A stretch of DNA of 64,000 bases. Source: Halolamina sp. CBA1230. Lineage in GTDB: Archaea > Halobacteriota > Halobacteria > Halobacteriales > Haloferacaceae. Positions 47,546 to 56,482 of the stretch are shown piece after piece. The stretch spans positions 1,984,001 through 2,048,000 of the forward strand of contig NZ_CP054587.1 in NCBI RefSeq assembly GCF_002025255.2, written 5' to 3'. Within the stretch, counting starts at the first letter, position 1. Each line of letters opens with the position of its first letter. The notes beneath the pieces were generated by a model. That model searched no databases and was not told the DNA's origin. It saw only the letters and a list, made by a program, of their open reading frames with translations. The position numbers were made by a program, and so were the translations under genes.

Positions 47546-48388
47546 TCACTCCGCACGGAACCGGAGCTCGATGTCGTCCGGCCCCGTGACGGCGACGCCG
47601 CCGTCGACCGCCGTCGGCTCGTCCCCGTTCGCCGCGAGTCGGTCCCGGAGCGCGTCGAGCGCGCCGTCGTCCGGAACCACGACCTCGAACCACGCCAGCC
47701 CGGCGCCGGACGCCGGTTCGGTGCGACGGTGCCACGTGTTCGCGCCGAGATGGTGGTGGTACCCACCCGCGGAGACGAACCGCGCCGACGGCAGCGTCGT
47801 CTGGGGCTCGAAGCCGACCGTGTCGACGGCGAAGTCGGTGAACGCCTCGAGCGAGCACACCTCGAGGTGGACGTGGCCCACGTCCGTTCCCGCGGGCAGC
47901 GCCAACTCCCCCGCCGCGGCGCTGGCTACGGCCTCGAGGTCGAGCGGCTCCGTCCCCATCCGGACGCGGCCGTCGTCGCTGTGGGGCCACTCCTCGCGCG
48001 GGAAGTCGCGGTAGATCTCGACGCCGTTCCCCTCCGGGTCCGAGAGGTACAGCGCCTCGCTGACGCGGTGGTCCGACGCGCCGGTGAGCTCCCACTGCTC
48101 TCGAACCCGGCCCAGCGCGTCGCCAAGCGCCGCGCGCGAGGGAACCCGGAACGCGTTGTGGTAGAGTCCGGCGCTCTCCGCCGGGCGAGCGGCCGCTTCG
48201 GCGTCCGCTTCGAGCACGAGCAGCGGCGTGTCCGCGACGCCGAGAACTGCCCGCGACGACGATTCGGCGAGCGTCCGGAACCCCACTACGTCCCGGTAGA
48301 ACGCGACCATCTCCCCGAGATCGTCGACGCGGAGCGCGGTTCGGCCGATACGTGTCGCCGCCGGCAGCCGGTCTGTGTCGGTGGACAT
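47546..48388 (-). CDS. VOC-family extradiol dioxygenase-like protein
   Basis: The 280-residue protein has two VOC repeats: RIGRTALRVDDLGEMVAFYRDVVGF with YLSDPEGNGVEIYRD, and GHVHLEVCSLEAFTDFAVDTVGFEPQT with YHHHLGANTWHRR. Conserved metal ligands would be the His of VGHVHLEV, the His of YHHHLGAN and a C-terminal Glu in DDIELRF. This matches catechol 2,3-dioxygenase-like CatE proteins. Substrate is not known. It lies 82 bp upstream of the radical SAM gene on the same strand. Confidence 0.85.
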   Translation of the reverse strand: MSTDTDRLPAATRIGRTALRVDDLGEMVAFYRDVVGFRTLAESSSRAVLGVADTPLLVLEADAEAAARPAESAGLYHNAFRVPSRAALGDALGRVREQWELTGASDHRVSEALYLSDPEGNGVEIYRDFPREEWPHSDDGRVRMGTEPLDLEAVASAAAGELALPAGTDVGHVHLEVCSLEAFTDFAVDTVGFEPQTTLPSARFVSAGGYHHHLGANTWHRRTEPASGAGLAWFEVVVPDDGALDALRDRLAANGDEPTAVDGGVAVTGPDDIELRFRAE

Positions 48389-48476
48389 GGTGTCTGGTTC
48401 GTCCCCCGTTCGGCCCGGCGCCGTATATCGCTGCGGACGGAGGTTGTCGCCGCCCCGACCGCGCGGTACCCCGCGG

Positions 48477-49325
48477 TCACCCCTTCCACGCGTACCAGAG
48501 CATCGGTCCGGCGAACACCAGCGAGAGCGCGACGGGGTAGAGCAACACCAGTGTCTCGTCCGCGCCGGCGTCGCCGATCAACAGCCAGAACCCCGGCGCC
48601 GTCGCGAGCACGCCGAGGCCGAACAGCGCGACGACGACCCGCTCCACGCGGCCGATCGGGTCGGCGTCGGGATCGGCGGCGACGCCGGCATCGAGTCGCT
48701 CGCGCACCTCGGCCGCCCGTTCGCGCGGGACTGCGAGCACGCGGGGGTTCCGGAACCCGTCGGCGCCGCGGGCGTACGCGAGCCAGACGATCGTCGCGTC
48801 CCCGATGTCGACCGACCGGACGCCGGAGAGCGTCCGCAGATCCACCGCGGTGTACTGTGTCTCCAGCCGGAGATCCTCGTCGATCGTCGCCTCGGTCGTG
48901 AGCGTCATCGCGAGCAGCCCCGCCGCGAAGCTCGCGACGGCGACGGCGCCCATCGCCACCCGCGAGTGTAGCGAGGCGGCCAGTATCGCGGCGCCACACA
49001 GCACCGACGCCGCGAGTACGCCCCGCCAACTCGGCTGCCAGCCGTCGTACCCCGACGACGTGTCAACCTCGTCGTCCAGGATCGCCGCCAGCACCGGCGG
49101 TCGGGCCAGCGCCACGATCACCGCGACGCCGAGCAGGAGAACCAGTCCGATCGAGCCGTTCCGGACCGCGACGAGCGAGAACGCGACACCACCGACGGCG
49201 AGCACGAGCGCGATCGCGCCCAGCGGCGCGTACAGCCCGTAGGCGAGCAGGTGGACCCACCGGTTCGTCTCGGGCGTGACTGCCCACGACAGCGGGGAGG
49301 GCGACCGCGGGGACTCGGCGGCCAT
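48477..49325 (-). CDS. Multi-span membrane protein with PH-like region
   Basis: The 282-residue haloarchaeal protein has hydrophobic helices in two groups: about four in the N-terminal half (LLAYGLYAPLGAIALVLAVG, LVLLLGVAVIVALARPPVLA, VLAASVLCGAAILAAS, AVAVASFAAGLLAMTLT) and two near the C-terminus (VVALFGLGVLATAPGFWLLI, LVLLYPVALSLVFAGPMLWY), enclosing a soluble beta-rich domain (LRLETQYTAVDLRTLSGVRS...) that resembles a small PH-like membrane module. Function unknown. ATG 49325 (MAAESPRSP) was chosen over the upstream start at 49364. Confidence 0.75.
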   Translation of the reverse strand: MAAESPRSPSPLSWAVTPETNRWVHLLAYGLYAPLGAIALVLAVGGVAFSLVAVRNGSIGLVLLLGVAVIVALARPPVLAAILDDEVDTSSGYDGWQPSWRGVLAASVLCGAAILAASLHSRVAMGAVAVASFAAGLLAMTLTTEATIDEDLRLETQYTAVDLRTLSGVRSVDIGDATIVWLAYARGADGFRNPRVLAVPRERAAEVRERLDAGVAADPDADPIGRVERVVVALFGLGVLATAPGFWLLIGDAGADETLVLLYPVALSLVFAGPMLWYAWKG

Positions 49326-49405
49326 GCTCGCGAGTGGGGTCCGTGGGGCGATAAGCGTACTCACCTCCCGAAAGCAGATATGGCCCCGTGCCGTACCCCC
49401 CCGTG

Positions 49406-50497
49406 ATGCTGTTGGTCCTCGCGGTCGACCTCGACGACGACCTCGGTCGCAAGACCGGGATCTCCACGCCCGTGCTGGGTCGGGAGGACGTCGAGGACGC
49501 CGCCACGCGGCTCGCGACCGCCGACCCCGAGGACTCCGACGTGAACGTCCTGTTCCAGGCGCTGCACACCCGCGACGAGCTCGCGGGGCAGAGCGAGGAG
49601 GTCGCGGTCGCGGCGGTCACGGGCGTCGACGGCAGCGACGTGAAAGCCAACCGCGCGGTCGGCGAGGAGGTCGACACCGTGCTCGCGGCGCTGTCGACCG
49701 GCGAGAACGTCCGCGCGGTCGTGATCACCGACGGCGCACAGGACGAGTCCGTCCTCCCGGTGATCCGCTCGCGGGTGCCGATCGACGGTCTGCGCCGCGT
49801 CGTCGTCCGGCAGGCACAGGACCTGGAGTCGATCTACTACACGATCAAGCAGGTGCTCGGCGACAAGGAGACTCGGGGCACGCTGCTCGTCCCGCTCGGC
49901 GTGCTCCTGCTCGTCTACCCGCTGGTGCTGATCGCCGACGCGTTCGACGTCGCCGGGATCTCCGTGCTGGGCGTGCTCTCCGGGGCTCTGGGCCTCTACA
50001 CCCTGTTCCGCGGGCTGGGGCTGGAGGAGGCCGTCGACGACGCCGTCGAGGAGGTGCGCCAGCTGCTGTACGCCGGCCGGGTGACGCTGATCACCTACGT
50101 CGTCGCGGTGGCGCTCGTGGCTATCGGCGGCTGGCAGGGGTACGGCGCGGTGACCTCGGAGGCGTCGTCGCTCCCGCTCCCGGCGCAGGCGGCGGTGTTC
50201 GTCCACGCGGCGGTGAGCTGGTTCGCGGCCGCGGGCGTCACCTCCAGCCTGGGGCAGGTCACCGACGAGTACCTCGACGACGCGTTCCGCTGGCGCTACC
50301 TCAACGCGCCGTTCTACGTGCTCGCGATCAGCGTCGTGCTCCACGCCGTCTCGGGCTTCTTCCTCCCCGGCGAGGGCGCGATGGCGATCACCGACCTCGC
50401 GATCGCGTTGACGGCGGGGACGCTGCTGGGCGTGCTGAGCACGCTCACGTTCGCCATCGCGGAGAACCGCTTCCCGGCGGGCGCGGAGGCGGCCTGA
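49406..50497 (+). CDS. DUF373 family archaeal membrane protein
   Basis: The 363-residue protein starts MLLVLAVDLDDDLGRKTGIS, the invariant DUF373 entry, followed by a soluble domain (DSDVNVLFQALHTRDEL, VRAVVITDGAQDESVLPVI) and about six membrane helices. The family is conserved through archaea but unstudied. ATG 49406 was preferred to GTG 49388 because homology starts there. It is divergent from the previous membrane protein over 80 bp. Confidence 0.9.
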   Translation: MLLVLAVDLDDDLGRKTGISTPVLGREDVEDAATRLATADPEDSDVNVLFQALHTRDELAGQSEEVAVAAVTGVDGSDVKANRAVGEEVDTVLAALSTGENVRAVVITDGAQDESVLPVIRSRVPIDGLRRVVVRQAQDLESIYYTIKQVLGDKETRGTLLVPLGVLLLVYPLVLIADAFDVAGISVLGVLSGALGLYTLFRGLGLEEAVDDAVEEVRQLLYAGRVTLITYVVAVALVAIGGWQGYGAVTSEASSLPLPAQAAVFVHAAVSWFAAAGVTSSLGQVTDEYLDDAFRWRYLNAPFYVLAISVVLHAVSGFFLPGEGAMAITDLAIALTAGTLLGVLSTLTFAIAENRFPAGAEAA

Positions 50498-50500
50498 CCC

Positions 50501-51100
50501 GTGCCCGGGTTCCCGACCGTCGAGGCGCCACGGAGCGGGAAGCGCGTGCGCTACCTCGACGTCCCCGACGACGGGGCGACCGGCCCCGCACGCTTCGAGA
50601 TGTGGCTCGCCCCGCCGCCGGAGTCCCACGGCCCGATGCGGCATATCCACCCCGAACAGGACGAGATACTCGAAGTCGTCTCGGGCACGCTCGGCGTCTG
50701 GCACGACGGCGAGACACGGACGCTCGACGCGGGCGAACGTGCTGTGATCCCCGCTGGCGACCCCCATCGGTTCTGGAACGCCGGCGACGGCGAACTCCAC
50801 CTCGAAGGGGCGGTAACGCCGGGGCTGGAGACGGAGGTGTTCATGTACACCACCTACGGTATGGCCCGCGACCACGCCGCGACCCCGTCGGGGATGCCGC
50901 TGAACCCGCTCCGACTCGCGCCGGTGCTCGACCGGTACGACGACCTGCTGTACCTCGCACACCTCCCGATAGCGCTCCAGAAGGCGGCGATCCGGGCAGT
51001 CGCGCCGCTGGCTCGCGGCGTGGGCTTCCGGGCAGAGTACCCCGAGTACGTGCCGGAACCGCGGCGCGAGGCGCTCGGGCTGCCTACCGTTCCCGACTGA
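50501..51100 (+). CDS. Cupin-domain protein
   Basis: The 199-residue product has a single cupin barrel: HIHPEQDEILEVVSGTLGVWHDGE (metal-binding H-x-H and E) and GERAVIPAGDPHRFWNAGDGEL (second His). A C-terminal helical extension (PLRLAPVLDRYDDLLYLAHLPIALQKAAIRAVAPLARGVG) is typical of membrane-associated cupins of unknown function. It starts with GTG 4 bp after the DUF373 stop codon; its last 17 bp overlap the convergent idsA gene. Confidence 0.85.
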   Translation: MPGFPTVEAPRSGKRVRYLDVPDDGATGPARFEMWLAPPPESHGPMRHIHPEQDEILEVVSGTLGVWHDGETRTLDAGERAVIPAGDPHRFWNAGDGELHLEGAVTPGLETEVFMYTTYGMARDHAATPSGMPLNPLRLAPVLDRYDDLLYLAHLPIALQKAAIRAVAPLARGVGFRAEYPEYVPEPRREALGLPTVPD

Positions 51101-51926
51101 CGACGTACTCAGCCAGGTCTTCGAGGTACTCCCGAGCCTCGCCGTCCTCGACGGTCGCGGTCGCGAGCGCGTCGAGCGCGCGATCCGACTCCGCCTTCGC
51201 CCGCCGATCGGCCTCCTCGGCGGTGAGATCGGTCACCTGGATCAGCGACGGGCGGTCCATCTCGGCGTCCTGTCCCGCGGGCTTGCCCAGGTCGTCGGCG
51301 TCGCCGGTCGCGTCCAGCACGTCGTCGCGCATCTGGAACGCGACGCCGACGCGCTCGGCGTACTCGCCCATGGACTCGACGGTGAACCCGTCGGCGTCGG
51401 CGGCGATGGCGCCCACCTCCGCGGCCGCACGGAACAGCGCGCCCGTCTTCCGGCGGGCGAGCTCCATGTACTCCGCCTCGTTCTCGGGTTGGGCCACCAG
51501 CTCGGTCGCCTCGCCCTCGCCGAGTTCGACCATCGCCTCCGCGACGACGCCCATCGCGTGCTCGTCGGCCGAAAACAGTGCGAACGCCTCGCCGAGCAGG
51601 CCGTCGCTGGCGACGATCGCCGGCCCGTAGCCGTACTCCGCCCACGCGCTGGGGGTACCACGGCGGATGTCCGAGCGGTCGATGATGTCGTCGACGACCA
51701 GCGAGGCGTTGTGAACCAGTTCGATCCCCACCGCGAAGTCGACGGCGTCCTCGGGGTCGCCGCCGGCGGCCTCGCAGGCCAGCAGCGTGACCGCCGGTCG
51801 GACTCGCTTACCGCCCGACAGCGTGACGTGTGACAGTCGCTCGGCCAGCGCGGGGGGCTCCACGGACTCGACGAGCGCCGACAGGCGCTCGTCGACGAGT
51901 TCCACCCGACGGTCGAGCGTCTCCAT
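51084..51926 (-). CDS. idsA: Polyprenyl (GGPP/FPP-type) synthase
   Basis: The 280-residue all-helical prenyltransferase builds isoprenoid chains for archaeal lipids. The first Asp-rich motif reads LVVDDIIDRSDIRRGTPS, the second FQMRDDVLDATGD, and GGKRVRPAVTLLACEA is the substrate-binding lysine/arginine region. Chain-length-determining residues cannot be judged with confidence. ATG 51926 (METLDRRVELV) was chosen over 51950. Confidence 0.93.
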   Translation of the reverse strand: METLDRRVELVDERLSALVESVEPPALAERLSHVTLSGGKRVRPAVTLLACEAAGGDPEDAVDFAVGIELVHNASLVVDDIIDRSDIRRGTPSAWAEYGYGPAIVASDGLLGEAFALFSADEHAMGVVAEAMVELGEGEATELVAQPENEAEYMELARRKTGALFRAAAEVGAIAADADGFTVESMGEYAERVGVAFQMRDDVLDATGDADDLGKPAGQDAEMDRPSLIQVTDLTAEEADRRAKAESDRALDALATATVEDGEAREYLEDLAEYVVSRER

Positions 51927-52031
51927 TACCGATCTCTCGGGGCGGTTCACCCAAGTACGTGACGAAAGCCGTCGATCCCACCGCTCCGGAAAACCGCAGC
52001 ATTATGCCCCGGCCGCCCGAAACCGTGGCCA

Positions 52032-52655
52032 ATGGGAGTTCTGGAGGACAAGTCACGGGCACGTACCTTCTACAAGTACCTCTCGAAGGTGTACGACACG
52101 GTCAACCCGCTGGTCTGGAACGAGGAGATGCGCGACGAGGCGCTCTCCCGGACCGGTATCGAGGGGGGCGACCGTGTGCTCGACGTGGGCTGTGGCACCG
52201 GGTTCGGCACCGAGGGGCTGCTCCAGCACACCGACGACGTCCACGGACTCGACCAGAGCGTCCACCAACTGGAGAAAGCCTGGGCGAAGTTCGGCAAAAC
52301 CGATCAGGTGAAGTTCTACCGCGGCGACGCCGAACGCCTCCCCTTCGCCGACGACAGTTTCGACCACTACTGGTCCTCCGGGTCGATCGAGTACTGGCCC
52401 AACCCCGTCGACGCCATCGAGGAGGCCCGCCGGGTCACCAAACCCGGCGGCACCGTCCTGATCGTCGGCCCGGACGAGCCGAGCAACAGCCTGTTCCACA
52501 AGATCGCCGACGCGATCATGCTGTTCTACGACGCCGACGAGGCCGACCGCATGTTCAGCGAGGCGGGGTTCCCCGAGCGCGAACACGTCGTGATGCAGGC
52601 AAACCCCGGCAGCCCGCGGGCGATCGTCACGATCGCGACGGTCCCGGGGGAGTAG
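52032..52655 (+). CDS. SAM-dependent methyltransferase (UbiE/MSBQ-like)
   Basis: The 207-residue class I methyltransferase has motif I VLDVGCGTGFGTEGLLQ, the acidic motif VHGLDQSVHQLEKA, GDAERLPFADDSFDHYWSSGSIEYW and the post-motif KPGGTVLIVGPDEPSN. It resembles quinone-ring methyltransferases (MPBQ/MSBQ type, UbiE/MenG family). Next to a polyprenyl synthase gene, a role in menaquinone-type quinone synthesis is plausible but unproven. Confidence 0.88.
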   Translation: MGVLEDKSRARTFYKYLSKVYDTVNPLVWNEEMRDEALSRTGIEGGDRVLDVGCGTGFGTEGLLQHTDDVHGLDQSVHQLEKAWAKFGKTDQVKFYRGDAERLPFADDSFDHYWSSGSIEYWPNPVDAIEEARRVTKPGGTVLIVGPDEPSNSLFHKIADAIMLFYDADEADRMFSEAGFPEREHVVMQANPGSPRAIVTIATVPGE

Positions 52656-52682
52656 TTCTCGGTTCACTCGCTTCCCCCTCCT

Positions 52683-53174
52683 TCAGCCCACCTGCGTCGA
52701 GAGCGACGCGAACCGCTGCCCGCCGTGGAACAACTCGACCGTCAGCCGTGCGCCCGGCTCCGGCGTGGGGTCGTTCGTCCCCGCGACCTCGAGCGTCGTC
52801 GTCTCGCCGACGGCCCACTCGTCGTCGGTCTCGGGGTTGAACGCGCCGCTTGGGCCGCCGTGGAACCCTTCGCTTGCGAAGAAAGGCACCGGTGGCTGGT
52901 GAGCGATCTCCTCGCCGTCGATACTGATCTCGACCCGCAGCGCGTCGAGGTCGGCCGGGTCACCGCCTTCGTGGCTGAGCGTGATCCGGTCACCCTCGGC
53001 AGTCACGTCGAACGACGCCGTCGGCGGCGGTCCGGCCAGCGCGGCGGCCTGCCCGAACAGGGTGGCGCCGACGAGTGCGGCGACCGCGACGGTGATCCCG
53101 ACGAGCAGCACCGTCCCGAGCGCCGGCGAGACCCCGCGGTCGTCGTCCGTCGGCGAGGGGAGCGCAGGGAGCAC
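52683..53174 (-). CDS. Type IV pilin-like exported protein
   Basis: The 163-residue protein has a class III signal peptide: DDDRGVSPALGTVLLVGITVAVAALVGATLF, where the R-G-VSP pattern is the haloarchaeal PibD cleavage context and the helix drives assembly. The mature part is a beta-rich globular domain (ASFDVTAEGDRITLSHEGGD...). GTG is the start codon. It may form adhesion pili or be a surface pseudopilin. It is 41 bp downstream of the secreted protein gene on the same strand. Confidence 0.82.
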   Translation of the reverse strand: MLPALPSPTDDDRGVSPALGTVLLVGITVAVAALVGATLFGQAAALAGPPPTASFDVTAEGDRITLSHEGGDPADLDALRVEISIDGEEIAHQPPVPFFASEGFHGGPSGAFNPETDDEWAVGETTTLEVAGTNDPTPEPGARLTVELFHGGQRFASLSTQVG

Positions 53175-53215
53175 GGCGGGGTTGGTCGTGCTCTCTTACT
53201 TCAATTCTGGGGGGC

Positions 53216-54484
53216 TCAGGCGGCGAGCGCCGGCGGGTCAGTCGAGTTGGTCTCGACGTACGCGGCGGTGGCCTCGTCGCCGACCGCGAGGGCGGTGTAG
53301 CTCCCGCGCGGGGAGATCGTCCAGAGCGTGCCGTCGTCGCCGGTCCGGCCCACCGCGGTCCGCTCGGCCTGGCCCTGGCTCAGCGTGATCGAGAGGTCGA
53401 TCGGGTCGCCCGACTCGGCGTCGGTGACGCTGATCCGCAGCGGGCCGCCCGGGTACGTGCGGTTGACGGTGACGTTGATCCCGTTGATGGTGTTCGACGC
53501 GACCGCGTCCGACTCGTACTGGTCGAGCGCGAAGCGCTGGTACTCCTTGAACACCGCCTCCTCGCCGCTGTCGACGAACGCCGTCAGCGACCGGCCCGGT
53601 GCGGTGACCGTGACGATGTTAGTCGTGCCGGAGGTGGTCGCGGAGGCGTCACCCAGCCGGAAGATCTTCGGGTAGCTCCTCTCGACCACGTCGCTCGCCT
53701 CGTCGGGCCCCATCGTCGCGTCGGCGTTGCCCGAGTACTCCGCGCCGCGATACGCTTCGCGGTAGTAGCTGCCGTTGTCAACGGTCGTCAGCTCGTACCC
53801 TTCGGGGCCGGTCGTGACGAAGAACTTCGTCGGCCCGTCGATGCCCCGGATCGCGTCGACCGCCCGCTCGCGGACGGGGCCGCCGAACGTGCGGAGTTCG
53901 TACTGGATCTCGGTCGGTCGCGAGAGGCTGAACCCGTCGACCTCCTCGGCCAGGTCGGTCAGTCTGCCCATCCGCCGTTCGAGCGCGTCGGCCTTCGCGG
54001 CGATGGTCGCGAGTTCGACCACGAACGCCTCGGGCGTGAGTTCGCCGTCGTTGAACGCGGTGATCGCCGCCTGCTGTCGGTCGCGGAGGGTGATGATCTC
54101 CGTCTCGACCGTCGACGACGCCTCGATGATGCGCCGGCTCCGCTCGCTGTCGCCCTCCGCGGCCTGGATGTACGCCACGATCGAGGCGGTCTCGACCTCG
54201 ACGGCGCTGATGTTACCGTTGAACTCCGCTGCCGGCCCGAGGTTCAGGGTCGCGCCGTCGATCGCGGTTCGCTGGACGGCGCTGTCGGGCACGACGAGCA
54301 CCCGGGTCTGGTTGCTCCCGTTCGCCGGCCCGTCCACCTGTGGGGCGGTGGCGGGCGTCTCCGCGTCGTAGTTCCGGGGGCTATCCGTCGCCGTGTCCGC
54401 GGGCGCGCCGACGGCGCCGACGCCGGCCGGCGCCACGAGCGCGAGGGAGAGGGCGAGTGCGGCCAGCAGCGCGAGGGACCTCAT
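53216..54484 (-). CDS. Secreted haloarchaeal protein (DUF7096-type)
   Basis: The 422-residue product has a Sec signal peptide (MRSLALLAALALSLALVAPAG) and a long extracellular part with several N-x-S/T sites (NGSNQTR, NGNIS, NGSYY, NVTVNRTY). The N-terminal half is helical (VETEIITLRDRQQAAITAFN...LTDLAEEVDGF); the C-terminal half has beta repeats (RSLTAFVDSG..., GGPLRISVTDAESGDPIDLSI). It is divergent from the membrane-bound HTH regulator at 54581, with a shared 96-bp promoter region, and is followed by the pilin-like gene, suggesting one surface-related unit. Confidence 0.75.
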   Translation of the reverse strand: MRSLALLAALALSLALVAPAGVGAVGAPADTATDSPRNYDAETPATAPQVDGPANGSNQTRVLVVPDSAVQRTAIDGATLNLGPAAEFNGNISAVEVETASIVAYIQAAEGDSERSRRIIEASSTVETEIITLRDRQQAAITAFNDGELTPEAFVVELATIAAKADALERRMGRLTDLAEEVDGFSLSRPTEIQYELRTFGGPVRERAVDAIRGIDGPTKFFVTTGPEGYELTTVDNGSYYREAYRGAEYSGNADATMGPDEASDVVERSYPKIFRLGDASATTSGTTNIVTVTAPGRSLTAFVDSGEEAVFKEYQRFALDQYESDAVASNTINGINVTVNRTYPGGPLRISVTDAESGDPIDLSITLSQGQAERTAVGRTGDDGTLWTISPRGSYTALAVGDEATAAYVETNSTDPPALAA

Positions 54485-54580
54485 CGGACGACCCTACCGC
54501 CGCCTCCCCCTTAAATCTCGCCGGAGCGTCTCGACGGGGTGATAGAAAGCGTTTTGCCCGGGGGCTGTCACCCTGAGCAC

Positions 54581-55612
54581 ATGCGGTACGTAGTCGTCGC
54601 CCTCCTGTTAGTTAGTGCGCTTTCGGGCGCGGCGGTGGCACAGGAGTCACCCGACATCGCCGCGGCGACGACGACGTTCGATGTGGACCTGCAGGCTGAC
54701 GGCGACGCCGACTGGACGGTCCGGACGACGATCCCGTTCGACACGGACGACGAGCGCGAGGGGTTCCGGACGTACGCCCAGCGCTTCGAGGACGGTGAGG
54801 CCGTCGCGGGGCCCGGGGTCGCCTTCTTCGAGTCGGCCGCGAACGCGTCGTCGGCCGCCGCCGACCGGGAGATGACGATCACGGGCGTCGAGCGTGACTA
54901 CACGGTCGGGAACGCCACAGGGACGCTCCGCCTCCGCTTCCACTGGACGAACTTTCTCGACCCCGAGGGCGACGGTTACGAGTTCGGCGACGCGCTGGTG
55001 ACCGAGGACGGGACGTGGCTGCGCTCGCTCGAATCCGGCCAGGAGATCGCCGTCCGGACGCCGCCGGGGTACGAGATCCAGCGCAGCGGCATCGAGGCCA
55101 GACAGGAGAACGAGTCGCTGGTCGTCGTCGGGCCCGAGTCGTTCGACCCCCAGGAGTTCTCGATCACCTACGCCCCCGAACCGGGGAACGGGCCGGGGTC
55201 GCCGAACGGCCCCGAGGAGGCGTTCGACCCGCTCGCCGCGGCGCTGCTGGGGCTGCTGTTCGCGGGCGTCCTCGTGCTTGCGGTGTGGCGCTGGCGCGGC
55301 GGCGAGCCTATCGCCGAGGTCGCGAACGGCGACGACTCGCCGCCGGCCGCCGATCCCGAGCCCGAGTCGGCCGAGTCGGAGGAGCCCGGCGTCGACCCCG
55401 AACTCCTCTCCGACGAGGAGCGCGTCGAGGTGCTGCTCGAACAGAACGGCGGCCGGATGCGGCAGGCCGACATCGTGAAGGAGACCGACTGGTCGGACGC
55501 GAAAGTGTCACAGCTGCTCTCCCGGATGGCCGACGAGGGCAGTATCGAGAAGCTCCGGCTGGGGCGGGAGAACGTGATTTCGCTGCCCGACGGCGAGGGC
55601 GACGAGGAGTAG
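54581..55612 (+). CDS. Membrane-anchored winged-helix regulator
   Basis: The 343-residue protein has a signal peptide (MRYVVVALLLVSALSGAAVA), an extracytoplasmic beta domain (about 22-215: ADWTVRTTIPFDTDDEREGF...), one transmembrane helix (LAAALLGLLFAGVLVLAVWR), an acidic linker and a cytoplasmic C-terminal wHTH (ERVEVLLEQNGGRMRQADIVKETDWSDAKVSQLLSRMADEGSIEKL). This is a one-component transmembrane regulator topology. It is divergent from the secreted protein gene, which is the obvious candidate target. Confidence 0.85.
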   Translation: MRYVVVALLLVSALSGAAVAQESPDIAAATTTFDVDLQADGDADWTVRTTIPFDTDDEREGFRTYAQRFEDGEAVAGPGVAFFESAANASSAAADREMTITGVERDYTVGNATGTLRLRFHWTNFLDPEGDGYEFGDALVTEDGTWLRSLESGQEIAVRTPPGYEIQRSGIEARQENESLVVVGPESFDPQEFSITYAPEPGNGPGSPNGPEEAFDPLAAALLGLLFAGVLVLAVWRWRGGEPIAEVANGDDSPPAADPEPESAESEEPGVDPELLSDEERVEVLLEQNGGRMRQADIVKETDWSDAKVSQLLSRMADEGSIEKLRLGRENVISLPDGEGDEE

Positions 55613-55678
55613 GGGCTGTGGCGTGAGCGTCCGCCTGACGGCATAGCGAAAGGATTTACCCCCGGCCGTGGGAACTCG

Positions 55679-56482
55679 ATGGCGATGAAGATTCTGGTGA
55701 CCGTCAAGGAGGTGGCAGCCGTCGAGGACGACTTCGAGATCGACGGCCTGTCCATCGACGAGCGGTACCTCGAGTACGATCTCAACGAGTGGGACGACTA
55801 CGCCGTCGAGGCGGCGGTGCAGATCGCCGAGAACGCCGACGAGGAGGTCGAGGTCGTCGCCGCCACGATCGGCCCCGAGCGCAGCGAGGAGACGATCCGG
55901 ATGGCGCTCGCGAAGGGGGCCGACCGCGCGGTTCGCGTCTGGGACGACGCGATCGCCGAGCAGACGCTGTTCGACGTGGACGCCAAGGTGAGCGTGTTCG
56001 AGCAGGTCGTCGCCGATGAGGAGCCGGACCTCGTGCTGACGGGCGTGCAGGCCGCCGACGACGCGTTCGGCGCCACCGGCGTCGCGCTCGCGAACCGTGT
56101 CGGCTACCAGTGGGCGGCGGTCGTCAACGACCTCGACTACGCCGCGGGCGACGAGACCGCCACCGTTCGACGCGAACTGGAGGGCGGCGTCGAGGAGATC
56201 ACCGAGGTTGACCTGCCGGCGGTGCTCTCGATCCAGACCGGGATCAACGAGCCCCGCTACGCCAGCCTCCGGGGGATCCGCCAGGCCCAGCAGAAGGAGA
56301 TCGCGCCCCACGATCTGAGCGATCTCGGCCTCGACGCCGCGGCCGTCGACGGCGCGCTCGAACTCACGGAGATGTACGAACCCGAGAGCGAGTCCGACGC
56401 GACCATCTTCGAGGGCGGCGCCGAGGAGACCGCCGCGGAGTTGGCTGACGTACTGCGGGAGAAGGGGGTGGTCGGCGAATGA
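55679..56482 (+). CDS. etfB: Electron transfer flavoprotein subunit beta (FixA)
   Basis: The 267-residue ETF beta subunit has the start MKILVTVKEVAAVEDDFEID, YDLNEWDDYAVEAAVQIAE, the AMP-binding ALAKGADRAVRV...DLVLTGVQAADDAFGATGVALAN and LPAVLSIQTGINEPRYASLRG. With EtfA it passes electrons from acyl-CoA dehydrogenases or similar flavoenzymes to the membrane quinone pool. ATG at 55679 or 55685; the first is used. It overlaps etfA by 4 bp (ATGA). Confidence 0.95.
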   Translation: MAMKILVTVKEVAAVEDDFEIDGLSIDERYLEYDLNEWDDYAVEAAVQIAENADEEVEVVAATIGPERSEETIRMALAKGADRAVRVWDDAIAEQTLFDVDAKVSVFEQVVADEEPDLVLTGVQAADDAFGATGVALANRVGYQWAAVVNDLDYAAGDETATVRRELEGGVEEITEVDLPAVLSIQTGINEPRYASLRGIRQAQQKEIAPHDLSDLGLDAAAVDGALELTEMYEPESESDATIFEGGAEETAAELADVLREKGVVGE

